Origin: an uncultured Prochlorococcus sp.
Lineage (GTDB): Bacteria; Cyanobacteriota; Cyanobacteriia; PCC-6307; Cyanobiaceae
DNA: 64,000 nt
Direction: 5' to 3'
Assembly (NCBI GenBank): GCA_902537445.1
Contig: CACBBI010000002.1
Span: forward strand, 26,765-90,764
Below are positions 35,274-44,155 of the stretch, piece after piece. Below the pieces are notes generated by a model. That model ran no database searches and was not told the DNA's origin. It was given only the letters and a program-made list of their open reading frames with translations. The position numbers and the translations under genes were made by a program. The stretch's first letter is position 1; each line of letters starts with the position of its first letter.

Positions 35274-37195
35274 ATATTCAAAGCATTGTTTAAAAATTCC
35301 TGAGATTTTTGCATTACTAATTTTTTATTTTCAATATTTTTAAACCCATGTCCTTCATTTTCAAAAAACATAACATCTGAATATTTATTATTACGGATCA
35401 AAATTTCTTGAATTTTTAAAGTTTGTTCATAAGAAATAACTTTATCTTTTTTTCCATGAAATACTAAGATAGGTTTTTTTATTTTATTAATATAATTTAT
35501 CGGTGATCTATTTATATAATCATCATAATTTTTTGCATAATTTCCTACCAAAGAATTTAAATAATCTTTTTCAAACCTATGAGTGTTGTAATGCATATCC
35601 TTCAAATCAATAACAGGATATCTACAAATTGCTGCTTTAAAAATAGACCCATATAATAAACAATTCAAAGCAGTTAACCCACCAGCACTATTACCAAAAA
35701 TTACTACTTTCTCGCTGTCAACAAGATTTGATTTGAATAATTCAAGAGCTAGTGCTTTGCAATCATAAGAATCAACAATTCCCCACTTATAATTCAACCT
35801 CTCTCTATATGCTTTGCCAAATCCTGATGAACCTCCATAATTAACTTCAGCAACAAAAAATCCCTTCGTCGTCCAATATTGAACTTCGGAATTATACGAT
35901 CCATCAAAAAATGAAGTTGGTCCGCTATGTGCTCTAACAAGGAGCGGTGGCTTTCTAAAATTTTCAACAAGCGGCCTATAAAGCAAAGAATGAGTAGATT
36001 GATCTTCAAAACCTTTAAACCAAAATGTTTCAGGTTTTGAACAGTCTTTTATATGATCAACAAATATCTGCTCAGAAAATTTTGATAAAACTTTTTTTTC
36101 ACAATCAATTTCAAATATAATTCCCAAAAAATCAGATCCATAACCTTTAAAAAGAACTTTTTTTCTAAAAACACTGAAATCACTTATTGAAGTAAAAGGA
36201 GTAGAAAATTCCTGAACGAATTCAAGATCTTTATATTGTTCCACTATAAAATTATTTTCTTTTTTTGCTAGGCAAAATAAATTGTTTATAGTCCCTGAAA
36301 AAAATGTTATTCCTGAGACCCATTGTGGTGCTCCATATTCAATCAAATTTCTCTCTACTCTTTTCTTAATAAAAATATTCTCAATTTCATTAATATCTAA
36401 AAACAATAAATTCCACCATCCAGAACTATCTTCAGAACATACTAAAATTTTTTCACTTATCCAATAGGGTTGAAAAAAAGAAACGTTTTTTTTTGCATTT
36501 ATAAGCTTATTTGAGAATTTTTTTATTTTTTGTATATCTCCATGTTGATCTATTTGAGCAAAAAATAGATCATTTTTCTCCCAAGGCATGTATGGAGAAT
36601 CCCACTCTATCCAAGAAAGTAATCTAGCAGAAGTATTAGAAGATAATTCTCCAGCAAAATTTTTAAATTTTTTTATTCGATGAATATCTTGTTTAGTTTT
36701 TTTTAAATTTAAAGAAAATAAATAATCTCTATTATTTATCTCGCAAATACCATACAAAAAATTTTTTTCAGAAATGACAAATGAAGAATCGAAATTTCCA
36801 TCAATTGACTTAGATAGTTGTCTAGGTTCTTGAATTGAATCGAGATATTTATATTGACTTCTATAATTTGACGCTGACTCTTTAAAAATTTGAAACCATA
36901 CTGCCTTCGTAATCTGATCTATCCATATCAAATAAAAATTATTTTTAAAATTTATACATTTATAAGATTTACCACCATATCCATGAAAATTATTTTTAAT
37001 GTTATATTTTTTACTTGTTAATTTCTGAGGAAACGCCTCTTTATCATTAAATGGTCTTGCAAAAATGGCATTCTCATTTTGACCTTCATCAACAACATCA
37101 ATCCAAAAAATTGTATCCCTAATAATAGTTAATTCCTTGAAAGCATTTTTTTTAGATTCAGTTTGCCTAACTTTTAACTTTTCATCATTACTCAT
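35270..37195 (-). CDS. S9-family serine peptidase (prolyl oligopeptidase-like)
   Basis: The 641-residue protein has a long N-terminal beta-propeller-like region, rich in WxxW and D-rich turns, and a C-terminal alpha/beta-hydrolase domain from about residue 395. The catalytic serine is in VIFGNSAGGLTALNC (G-x-S-x-G-G), the Asp is likely in the FHGKKDKVISYEQ segment and the His in FENEGHGFKN. GSSGFGKAYRERLNYKWGIVDSYD is characteristic of dipeptidyl/acylaminoacyl peptidases. No signal peptide is visible, so a cytosolic peptide-degrading role is likely. The substrate is unknown. Confidence 0.88.
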   Translation of the reverse strand: MSNDEKLKVRQTESKKNAFKELTIIRDTIFWIDVVDEGQNENAIFARPFNDKEAFPQKLTSKKYNIKNNFHGYGGKSYKCINFKNNFYLIWIDQITKAVWFQIFKESASNYRSQYKYLDSIQEPRQLSKSIDGNFDSSFVISEKNFLYGICEINNRDYLFSLNLKKTKQDIHRIKKFKNFAGELSSNTSARLLSWIEWDSPYMPWEKNDLFFAQIDQHGDIQKIKKFSNKLINAKKNVSFFQPYWISEKILVCSEDSSGWWNLLFLDINEIENIFIKKRVERNLIEYGAPQWVSGITFFSGTINNLFCLAKKENNFIVEQYKDLEFVQEFSTPFTSISDFSVFRKKVLFKGYGSDFLGIIFEIDCEKKVLSKFSEQIFVDHIKDCSKPETFWFKGFEDQSTHSLLYRPLVENFRKPPLLVRAHSGPTSFFDGSYNSEVQYWTTKGFFVAEVNYGGSSGFGKAYRERLNYKWGIVDSYDCKALALELFKSNLVDSEKVVIFGNSAGGLTALNCLLYGSIFKAAICRYPVIDLKDMHYNTHRFEKDYLNSLVGNYAKNYDDYINRSPINYINKIKKPILVFHGKKDKVISYEQTLKIQEILIRNNKYSDVMFFENEGHGFKNIENKKLVMQKSQEFLNNALNI

Positions 37196-37272
37196 TTAAG
37201 AAAAATATAAAGAAAGTAAATTAAAGTGCTAGTATTTTTATAGCTAAACTCTTAATTAAAAACTTTTTTAAC

Positions 37273-37878
37273 GTGGCAAACCATTTTTCACAACTTGCAA
37301 AAAAGTCAAGAACAAATGGAAGCTCAGAAAAAATTGTAAAAGAACAAGCAGGTAAGCCATCTCTAGACATTTATAAACTTGGTGATGATGTATTAAGACA
37401 AAATTCCAAAAGAATAACTAAGGTTGACGAATCGATTAGAAAACTCGCTAGAGAAATGCTTCAAAGCATGTATGCAGCTAAAGGAATTGGACTTGCCGCA
37501 CCACAAATAGGCATCAACAAAGAGCTTCTTGTGATAGATGTAAATTTTGAAGATTCAGCAGCAGAACCTTTAATATTAATCAATCCAGAAATTACAGACT
37601 TTGGAACAACCCTTAATTCATACGAAGAAGGGTGCTTGAGTATACCTGGTGTCTATTTGAATGTAGTAAGACCATCAACTATAAAATTAAAATTTAGAGA
37701 TGAAATGGGGAGACCACGTAAAATGAAAGCAGATGGACTTCTGGCGAGGTGTATTCAACACGAAATGGATCACTTAAACGGAATATTATTTGTTGATAGA
37801 GTTACATCAAAAGATGATTTGAACAAAGAACTTATAAAGGAAGGGTTTAACGAAAAAGACGTGATTTCTATTAATTAA
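37273..37878 (+). CDS. def: Peptide deformylase
   Basis: The 201-residue enzyme removes the N-formyl group from new proteins. The three metalloenzyme motifs are complete: GIGLAAPQIGI, EEGCLSIPGV (metal-binding Cys) and QHEMDHLNGILF (HExxH). The start is a GTG at 37273; an N-terminal extension of about 30 residues precedes the core, as in other cyanobacterial type 1B deformylases. The HIT-family gene follows after 4 bp, and both could share a transcript. Confidence 0.95.
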   Translation: MANHFSQLAKKSRTNGSSEKIVKEQAGKPSLDIYKLGDDVLRQNSKRITKVDESIRKLAREMLQSMYAAKGIGLAAPQIGINKELLVIDVNFEDSAAEPLILINPEITDFGTTLNSYEEGCLSIPGVYLNVVRPSTIKLKFRDEMGRPRKMKADGLLARCIQHEMDHLNGILFVDRVTSKDDLNKELIKEGFNEKDVISIN

Positions 37879-37882
37879 TCTA

Positions 37883-38224
37883 ATGACTGAAACCACAATA
37901 TTTCAAAAAATAATTAATGAAGAAATACCCTGCGATAAGCTTTATGAAGATGAGTTTTGTATTGCGTTTAATGATATCCAAGCGCAAGCACCAGTACATT
38001 TTTTAGTTATTCCAAAAAAACCAATTATTAATTTATTAGATTGTATTGAAGAAGATGCAAATTTATTAGGGCATTTGCTTTTAGTTGGTAGCAAAATAGC
38101 TAAATCAAAAAATTTAACTAATTGGAGAACAGTAATTAATACTGGAGCAGAATCAGGTCAAACAGTTTTTCATTTACATATTCATTTTTTATCTGGAAGA
38201 AAAATGAATTGGCCCCCAGGTTAA
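37883..38224 (+). CDS. HIT-family nucleotide-binding protein (HinT-like)
   Basis: The 113-residue protein is a standard histidine-triad protein: TIFQKIINEEIPCDKLYEDEFCIAFNDIQAQAPVHFLVIPKKPI, then VINTGAESGQTVFHLHIHFLSGRKMNWPPG with the H-x-H-x-H catalytic triad. HinT-type members hydrolyse adenosine phosphoramidates, though the physiological role is often unclear. It starts 4 bp after def and the pair appear coupled. Confidence 0.9.
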   Translation: MTETTIFQKIINEEIPCDKLYEDEFCIAFNDIQAQAPVHFLVIPKKPIINLLDCIEEDANLLGHLLLVGSKIAKSKNLTNWRTVINTGAESGQTVFHLHIHFLSGRKMNWPPG

Positions 38225-38270
38225 AACTCTCGAAAGAAATGTTTATGGGTTATAAATAAGTAAAAACAAA

Positions 38271-38549
38271 ATGAATACACCAGAATCTATAAATACAGAA
38301 TCCAAAAACTTATTCCATGTAATCTCAAAAAATTGGGAAAATTTGGACTATTCACTCAAATCAAAGTTAATAAAAATTTGGAGAGTTTTAACTTATAAAT
38401 GGCAACTACAAATTTTGTTTAACCTACCTTTCCTTTTATGGTGGGTATTAGATAAATCTTTTCCGAAAGTTCATAGATTTGACACAACAGTCTTGAATTA
38501 CTTAAATTTACCTGACTGGGCACTTTCATTTATTGGCTTTAGTCAATAG
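38271..38549 (+). CDS. Small protein with one hydrophobic segment (92 aa)
   Basis: The 92-residue protein has a hydrophilic N terminus (NTESKNLFHVISKNWENLDYSLKSKLIKIWRVLTYKWQ), a hydrophobic segment (LQILFNLPFLLWWVLD) and a tail SFPKVHRFDTTVLNYLNLPDWALSFIGF. It sits 42 bp upstream of the ABC transporter on the same strand, so it may be an accessory partner or a separate conserved cyanobacterial protein. I recognise no named family. Confidence 0.6.
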   Translation: MNTPESINTESKNLFHVISKNWENLDYSLKSKLIKIWRVLTYKWQLQILFNLPFLLWWVLDKSFPKVHRFDTTVLNYLNLPDWALSFIGFSQ

Positions 38550-38591
38550 ACTGCTAAAAGTTATAATTTACCTTATAAAACTAGTCGAGTA

Positions 38592-40574
38592 ATGAATAAA
38601 GTAGTTAATAATAAATCCAAAATACTGTATCAATTACAAAAATTAAGAAAGCTATCTCAGCCGTTTTTTCTTCCAATAGATCAATGTAATGGATTTCAAT
38701 TCGTATGGCTTTTGATTTCTCTTTTATTTTGTGTTGGTGGAGTAGTACTTGTTGGTCTTACAGGAATAATTAGTTTCTTTGAAAGCGTTCAACCAATTTT
38801 TCTTGAAAAGTATTTCGGAGGTGTAGTCAGTACTGTTAATTCAATTTGGGCTGGTAGCTGGGGATTACTTTTCTCTGTCTTATTTTTAATTGGATCAGGC
38901 AGTTTCTTTAGCTTAAGACGTCAATTAAAAAACCGTAGATGGTTACATTGGTTATTCCTTGCGATAATTGTATTAATGCTTTTAGCTGTAAACGGAATAA
39001 ACGCAGGTATTGGATTCATTGCAAGAGATTTAACAAATGCTTTAGTAGAAAAACAAGAAGATGGGTTTTATCGGATATTGGGGATTTACGCTTGTTGTTT
39101 CGCTGTGGCTCTACCAATACGTGTTTCTCAAATATTTTTTACATATAAGTTAGGAATAATTTGGAGAGAATGGCTTTCAAAAAGTTTAGTCAAAGATTAT
39201 ATGACTAATAAAGCCTATTACCAATTAAATCCCAATGATGAAGAACAAACCGATGTAGATAATCCTGATCAAAGAATCACAGATGATACAAGAGCTTTTA
39301 CCGGACAAAGTCTCTCTTTCACATTAGGTATTTTTGATGCCCTACTAACATTTTCACTTAATATTCTTATTTTGTGGAGTATTAGTAAAACACTTACTTT
39401 TTCTTTATTTGGTTACGCTGCATTTGCAACTTCTATCCTTTTAATTGCTGGAAAAAATCTTGTAAAGATTGACTTTGATCAACTCAGATATGAAGCAGAT
39501 TTTCGATATGGCTTAGTACATATTAGAGATAATGCTGAATCAATAGCCTTTTACTCTGGGGAAAATCCTGAGCGAAGTGAAACTGAAAGACGCTTAGGAG
39601 AAGTGGTGAGAAACTTTAATTTACTGATTATATGGAGAGTAATAATAGACGTCATGAGAAGATCCATTAATTATGCTGGAAATTTCTTTCCATATTTAAT
39701 AATGGCAATCCCTTACTTTAAAGGGGATATTGATTATGGACGCTTTATTCAGGCAAGCTTTGCATTTGGAATGGTTGAAGGTTCGTTATTTTTCATTGTT
39801 AATCAAATCGAAGAACTTGCAAAATTTACTGCTGGCATTGGCAGATTAGAAGGATTCCAATCAAAAGTTGAATCCATTAGTCAAACAAACCCAACAAGCA
39901 ATCAAAACATTATTTCAGATTACCCCTCAATTCTTATTAATAATGCTGACCTTTGCCCACCAGGATCAAATAAAACAATCATTAAAAATTTAAATTTGAG
40001 CATCGACAATAATCAATCACTTTTGGTTGTAGGACCATCTGGATGTGGAAAAACTTCTTTACTTAGAATGATTAGTGGTTTATGGGAACCCGATCAGGGA
40101 GTAATTAAAAAACCAAAAATTGGGGAATTATTATTCATACCTCAAAAACCATATATGTTACTTGGTTCTTTAAGGGAACAATTATGTTATCCCACAGAAG
40201 TTAAAAAATTTAGTGATGAACATCTTACTTCTGTCCTACATGAAGTAAATTTAAAGACATTAGTGGATCGGTATCCTAATCTTGATATCAAACAAGATTG
40301 GCCAAGAATTCTTTCCCTAGGTGAGCAACAAAGATTGGCTTTTGCAAGACTCTTACTAAATTCTCCAAGATTTGCAGTACTTGATGAAGCAACAAGTGCT
40401 TTAGATATTAACACTGAAAAAAAACTTTATAGTTTACTAAAGGAAAGAGAGCTTTCTCTTATTAGTGTTGGACATAGACCTAGCTTAAAAGATTTTCACG
40501 AGAATATTTTAGAATTAAATGGACAAGGAGACTGGAAATTATTGACTTCTGATAAGTATAATTTTAAGGATTAA
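38592..40574 (+). CDS. ABC transporter, fused permease-ATPase (SbmA/ABCD type)
   Basis: The 660-residue half-transporter combines a six-helix membrane domain (residues roughly 30-420) with a C-terminal ATPase. The ATPase has Walker A GPSGCGKTSLL, signature LSLGEQQRLAFARLLL and Walker B FAVLDEATSALD. The membrane part contains WREWLSKSLVKDYMTNKAYYQL and DNPDQRITDDTRAFT, motifs of the ABC_membrane_2/YddA/ABCD family (peroxisomal or SbmA-like). Substrates in this family range from peptides to fatty acyl-CoA or cobalamin, and none can be assigned here. Confidence 0.88.
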   Translation: MNKVVNNKSKILYQLQKLRKLSQPFFLPIDQCNGFQFVWLLISLLFCVGGVVLVGLTGIISFFESVQPIFLEKYFGGVVSTVNSIWAGSWGLLFSVLFLIGSGSFFSLRRQLKNRRWLHWLFLAIIVLMLLAVNGINAGIGFIARDLTNALVEKQEDGFYRILGIYACCFAVALPIRVSQIFFTYKLGIIWREWLSKSLVKDYMTNKAYYQLNPNDEEQTDVDNPDQRITDDTRAFTGQSLSFTLGIFDALLTFSLNILILWSISKTLTFSLFGYAAFATSILLIAGKNLVKIDFDQLRYEADFRYGLVHIRDNAESIAFYSGENPERSETERRLGEVVRNFNLLIIWRVIIDVMRRSINYAGNFFPYLIMAIPYFKGDIDYGRFIQASFAFGMVEGSLFFIVNQIEELAKFTAGIGRLEGFQSKVESISQTNPTSNQNIISDYPSILINNADLCPPGSNKTIIKNLNLSIDNNQSLLVVGPSGCGKTSLLRMISGLWEPDQGVIKKPKIGELLFIPQKPYMLLGSLREQLCYPTEVKKFSDEHLTSVLHEVNLKTLVDRYPNLDIKQDWPRILSLGEQQRLAFARLLLNSPRFAVLDEATSALDINTEKKLYSLLKERELSLISVGHRPSLKDFHENILELNGQGDWKLLTSDKYNFKD

Positions 40575-40582
40575 CAAAAAAA

Positions 40583-40858
40583 ATGAATTCTAAAGAAGAA
40601 CAAACTAACTCAGAAGTCACTAATTTAGAGAATGAGAGTTTTATAGAACAGCAGAAAGATCCAAATTACATCAATGAACAAATTGGAGAAAATAAATTAG
40701 ATGAAAAATCTGTAGAAATTAAAGATGAATATAAATTTGGATGGAGTAGTTATTCTGAAATAACTAATGGAAGATTTGCAATGATTGGCTTCCTTGCAAT
40801 AATATTGATTGAATTATTTAGTAAACAATCGTTTTTAAAGTGGGCAGGAATCTTATAA
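40583..40858 (+). CDS. hli: High-light-inducible protein with an acidic N-terminal extension (91 aa)
   Basis: The C-terminal 40 residues hold the Hli motif SSYSEITNGRFAMIGFLAIILIELFSKQSF, one chlorophyll-binding membrane helix. The N-terminal 50 residues are acidic and Asn/Glu-rich (EEQTNSEVTNLENESFIEQQ), an extension not seen in the shorter hli of this window. It follows the ABC transporter by 8 bp and is convergent, back to back, with ycf66 (1-bp gap). The role in photoprotection follows from the family. Confidence 0.85.
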   Translation: MNSKEEQTNSEVTNLENESFIEQQKDPNYINEQIGENKLDEKSVEIKDEYKFGWSSYSEITNGRFAMIGFLAIILIELFSKQSFLKWAGIL

Positions 40859-41782
40859 TTAATCATCAAATCTAGAACTGTTGTCTCTAGGTTTCTTCTT
40901 GTTTGCTCCAACGTTATATCTACTATTTTGATTTTTTGAATTTGATCTAGATGTAGAGCTTACTCTACGAGTCTCACGTGGTTTTTTGGCTTGATTAGCC
41001 TCCTTAAATGAAGCATCTTCTACTTGAGCTGTTGAAGTTTGCTGCCTAATAGGTGATCTAGTAGGTTTCTTTCTTAATGGAGAAGGATCAGAGATATTAT
41101 CATCTCGTCTAGAAACTGTACGATTCATTCTAGGTCTTGAACCTGTTTTAACTTCATCTCGAGATAAATTTCTTCTCTCACCAAAGTTATTTGTTTTTGG
41201 TTGTTTAGTATTTCTATCTTCAGAAGACTGTCTTCTCCTTCTTATAGGTTCGTCATTTTCAAACTGACTTATTTCCCTTGTAGATGGCCTACTTCTACTT
41301 ACTGCAGCAGATGGTATTGCTCTCGAAACATTCCTACTACGAGATCTCCCCTCCGTATAGTCTTCTTCAAATTCATCTTCTTGAGGTTTAAATCTTCTAG
41401 ATGGTCTTTCAGATTCTTCAAACCTATCATAATCGTCATTAAATCTGCCTCTAGAATTTCTGGGAACATCAGATATAGGATCATCATCAAAATAAGATGA
41501 CCTTCTAGCTTGATCAGTAGCAACTCCCCTCAATCGAACACTTTCATATGCGAAAAACACTGTAGTTCCTGCTAATAAAAATTGACCAAACTGAAGGATA
41601 GGATCTAACCTCCAGCCTTGAAAAAATAATATTCCTCCGCACAAAAGTCCAATTGCTGCGAAGAAAACATCATAATCCCTTGCCAAGGCCGGCTTAAAAG
41701 ACCTCAAAAAATAAAGGCCTCCTCCACATACCGCGAGAACTATACCAACAATACTGGCCCAATTGAGACTAGCATTGACCAC
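40859..41782 (-). CDS. ycf66: Ycf66-family membrane protein with a disordered C-terminal tail
   Basis: The 307-residue protein has three or four N-terminal membrane helices (IVGIVLAVCGGGLYFLRSF, DVFFAAIGLLCGGILFFQGW, ILQFGQFLLAGTTVFFAYE) as in plastid and cyanobacterial Ycf66. About 200 low-complexity residues rich in Arg, Ser, Asp and Glu follow (SRSRNVSRAIPSAAVSRSRP and the like). The tail is hydrophilic and probably disordered. Ycf66 has no established function. The gene is divergent from psbX's downstream flank and ends against the hli gene. Confidence 0.87.
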   Translation of the reverse strand: MVNASLNWASIVGIVLAVCGGGLYFLRSFKPALARDYDVFFAAIGLLCGGILFFQGWRLDPILQFGQFLLAGTTVFFAYESVRLRGVATDQARRSSYFDDDPISDVPRNSRGRFNDDYDRFEESERPSRRFKPQEDEFEEDYTEGRSRSRNVSRAIPSAAVSRSRPSTREISQFENDEPIRRRRQSSEDRNTKQPKTNNFGERRNLSRDEVKTGSRPRMNRTVSRRDDNISDPSPLRKKPTRSPIRQQTSTAQVEDASFKEANQAKKPRETRRVSSTSRSNSKNQNSRYNVGANKKKPRDNSSRFDD

Positions 41783-41862
41783 ATTCTTTCTCCAAAAATT
41801 TATTTTTTAAAGGGTTACTTATATACCCTATATATATAGTGTACTTAAAACTTCTACAAAAA

Positions 41863-42048
41863 CTAGCGTCTTCCAGTAGAAGTACGATCGAGGGAATCTT
41901 TCTGGCTGACAAAAATCAAAAATGCAGTGGCTGGAATAACGATAAGTAAGGCGGCGGCAATAAAACTACCTATCATTCCAACTGCGGAATTATTTGCAAC
42001 TTCAGCAGAAAAATCTGCGACTAGTAATAAATCTGAGATTTGAAACAC
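41863..42048 (-). CDS. psbX: Photosystem II protein PsbX
   Basis: This 61-residue protein has an N-terminal stretch with acidic residues ([22 protein letters not shown]), a single membrane helix ([26 protein letters not shown]) and the C-terminal [25 protein letters not shown]-x-L-x-R is the signature of Prochlorococcus/Synechococcus PsbX. PsbX sits beside cytochrome b559 in PSII and affects quinone turnover at QB. It lies on the same strand as ycf66, about 80 bp upstream of it. Confidence 0.9.
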   Translation of the reverse strand: MFQISDLLLVADFSAEVANNSAVGMIGSFIAAALLIVIPATAFLIFVSQKDSLDRTSTGRR

Positions 42049-42129
42049 TTTTTAAATATTAAATTCTCAATTTATAATACGAATTAAATACGTTTCAATG
42101 GGTTATTTATTAAGATGAATTAAATAATT

Positions 42130-42444
42130 GTGATTTCCTTGCTTGTAAACTCTCTTCAAATTTTAGATATTAGTTTAGGAATTTCTCTTTCATATCTAAC
42201 TATAGTTTTTTTAATAAGATTAATACTTACTTGGTACCCAAAAATTGATTTAAGTAAAGGTTTATGGTTATTAATTTCAATACCATCAAGCTCTATTCTC
42301 AATTTAACAAGAAAACTAATTCCTCCTATTGGAGGCGTTGATGTTGGACCCGTAATTTGGATCGGAGTTATAAGCTTTTTAAGAGAAATTTTAGTCGGTC
42401 AGCAAGGGCTTATAAAACTTGCATTGCATACAAATATTTCATAG
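42130..42444 (+). CDS. YggT-family membrane protein
   Basis: The 104-residue protein starts with GTG and has two hydrophobic segments joined by a conserved loop: YLTIVFLIRLILTWYPKIDLSKGLWLLISIPSSSILNLTRKLIPPIGGVDVGPVIWIGVISFLRE. The P-P-I-G-G-V-D-V-G-P-x-I-W motif is typical of the YggT/Ycf19 family. In cyanobacteria and plastids these proteins influence thylakoid or nucleoid organisation. It ends 18 bp from the convergent accC stop. Confidence 0.88.
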   Translation: MISLLVNSLQILDISLGISLSYLTIVFLIRLILTWYPKIDLSKGLWLLISIPSSSILNLTRKLIPPIGGVDVGPVIWIGVISFLREILVGQQGLIKLALHTNIS

Positions 42445-42462
42445 AAGTCATTTAATTATTTC

Positions 42463-43809
42463 TCAGTAATTTGGCAATAATTCTTCTTCTACATATTTAG
42501 TATGTATCTTACCCTGCTTAAATTTAGATTTATTTAGTAAGGTTAGATGAAAGTTAATTGTTGTAGGAATACCAGTTACTGCACATTCGTTTAAAGCCCT
42601 ATTCATTCTTTTAATTGCAGTATTACGATCTTTCCCCCAGACTATTAATTTACCAATTAATGAGTCATAAAAAGGAGGTATTTCATAGCCTGTATAAACA
42701 TGACTATCCACCCTTACACCAGGGCCACCAGGAGGAAGCCACCCAGTTATTTTTCCAGGCGATGGCCGGAAATTGTGAGAAGGATCTTCAGCATTGATTC
42801 GACATTCAATAGCATGACCGTTTAAATGGATATCATCCTGATTAAATTCCAAGTTTGCTCCGCTTGCGATTTTAATTTGCTCAGCTATTAAATCAACTCC
42901 TGTAACCATTTCAGTAACAGGATGTTCAACTTGAATCCTAGTATTCATCTCCATAAAATAAAAATTATCATCATCAACTAAAAATTCAACTGTCCCCGCT
43001 CCTTCGTAGCAGATACTTTTTGCAGCAGCAATAGCTGCATTACCCATTTTTTTTCTTAGCTCAGTGTTAATTGCAGGACTAGGAGACTCTTCTAGTAACT
43101 TCTGATGTCTTCTTTGAACTGAACAATCTCGCTCTCCTAAATGAACAACATTACCTGACCTGTCGGCCAAAATTTGAATTTCTACATGTCTTGGCTTCTT
43201 TATAAATTTCTCCATATATAAACCATCATTACCAAAAGCTGCTTCAGCTTCGCCTTGAGCTGCTTTAAACATTTTTTCGAGATTATCAGAGTTTTCAACC
43301 AACCTCATCCCTCTTCCACCTCCTCCAGCAGTCGCTTTTATAATTACCGGATAGCCAATATCATCTGCCAGTTTATATGCCTCATCAATATTTGATAACA
43401 AGCCTTTACTTCCTGGTACTGTTGGAACTCCAACTGCTTGCATAGTTTCTTTAGCTGTAGATTTATCTCCCATAGATCTAATAGCTTTAGGAGATGGGCC
43501 AATAAAAACTATGCCGTGATCGTTACACATCTCAGCAAATTTATCATTTTCCGCAAGAAATCCATAACCAGGATGAATAGCATCAACTCCTCTCGATGTA
43601 GCAGCAGCAAGTATATTTGGAATATTTAAATAACTCTTATTACTTAATGAATCTCCGACGCAAACCGCCTCATCAGCGAGCTGAACATGCAATGCTTTTT
43701 TATCTACAGTACTAAAAACTGCAACGGTTGCAATACCTAGTTCTCTACAACTTCTTACAATTCGTAAAGCTATTTCTCCACGATTAGCAATTAAAACTTT
43801 TTCAAACAT
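42463..43809 (-). CDS. accC: Acetyl-CoA carboxylase biotin carboxylase subunit
   Basis: The 448-residue ATP-grasp enzyme carboxylates biotin on AccB, the first committed step of fatty acid synthesis. Landmarks are [25 protein letters not shown], the glycine-rich [17 protein letters not shown]-binding loop, [20 protein letters not shown], the catalytic [16 protein letters not shown] and [16 protein letters not shown]. Length and order match biotin carboxylase of cyanobacteria. The 260-bp region upstream (43810-44069) holds no gene that I can see. Confidence 0.96.
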   Translation of the reverse strand: MFEKVLIANRGEIALRIVRSCRELGIATVAVFSTVDKKALHVQLADEAVCVGDSLSNKSYLNIPNILAAATSRGVDAIHPGYGFLAENDKFAEMCNDHGIVFIGPSPKAIRSMGDKSTAKETMQAVGVPTVPGSKGLLSNIDEAYKLADDIGYPVIIKATAGGGGRGMRLVENSDNLEKMFKAAQGEAEAAFGNDGLYMEKFIKKPRHVEIQILADRSGNVVHLGERDCSVQRRHQKLLEESPSPAINTELRKKMGNAAIAAAKSICYEGAGTVEFLVDDDNFYFMEMNTRIQVEHPVTEMVTGVDLIAEQIKIASGANLEFNQDDIHLNGHAIECRINAEDPSHNFRPSPGKITGWLPPGGPGVRVDSHVYTGYEIPPFYDSLIGKLIVWGKDRNTAIKRMNRALNECAVTGIPTTINFHLTLLNKSKFKQGKIHTKYVEEELLPNY

Positions 43810-44069
43810 TATGAAAATAAAATTGAAGAAATGAAATGACTTAAAATAAAAAACTATTTGCCAAAATATTCAACAAAATTTTTTAGTGATCAGAGGACAT
43901 TTTTTACAATACAACCTAAGACGTTATATATGTATAAATATTTGTTTTATGCAATAGAAAAATTATTCATCATATTCAAAAAAACTCTTTTCGAACTTCA
44001 TGCTTATTTCAGCCAATAATGTATGATATTTTTAAGGTTTAAGTATCCCCCGGTTGCTGAAAACCCTTT
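43810..44069. other. AT-rich intergenic region upstream of accC and tRNA-Leu
   Basis: No coding frame or stable structure is convincing here. A -10-like TATGAT at 44022-44027 lies about 43 bp before the tRNA-Leu and is the best promoter candidate for it. The left part should carry the accC promoter on the minus strand. Confidence 0.35.
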
Positions 44070-44151
44070 GCGGACGTGGCGGAATTGGTAGACGCGCACG
44101 TCTAAGGAGCGTGTGGCTTAGGCCTTGCGAGTTCAAGTCTCGCCGTCCGCA
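44070..44151 (+). tRNA. tRNA-Leu (anticodon AAG by reading)
   Basis: The cloverleaf is clear: acceptor GCGGACG pairs with CGTCCGC, D arm GCG...CGC, anticodon stem CACGT/GCGTG with loop CTAAGGA, a class II variable arm (TGGCTTAGGCCT) and T arm GCGAG-TTCAAGT-CTCGC. The long variable arm and discriminator A fit tRNA-Leu. The anticodon at 44104-44106 reads AAG, so position 34 is A. No CCA is encoded, so it is added after transcription. The gene lies just upstream of the LpxB-like gene. Confidence 0.93.
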
Positions 44152-44155
44152 TTTA

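Noticed and set aside
41811-41829. AGGGT/ACCCT hairpin between psbX and ycf66
   Set aside because: A 5-bp stem with a 9-nt loop and no T-run on the psbX side is too weak to call a terminator.
44054-44155. Track ORF start (MLKTLCGRGG...) upstream of the LpxB-like gene
   Set aside because: This part is the tRNA-Leu gene read as protein; the coding start must lie after 44151.
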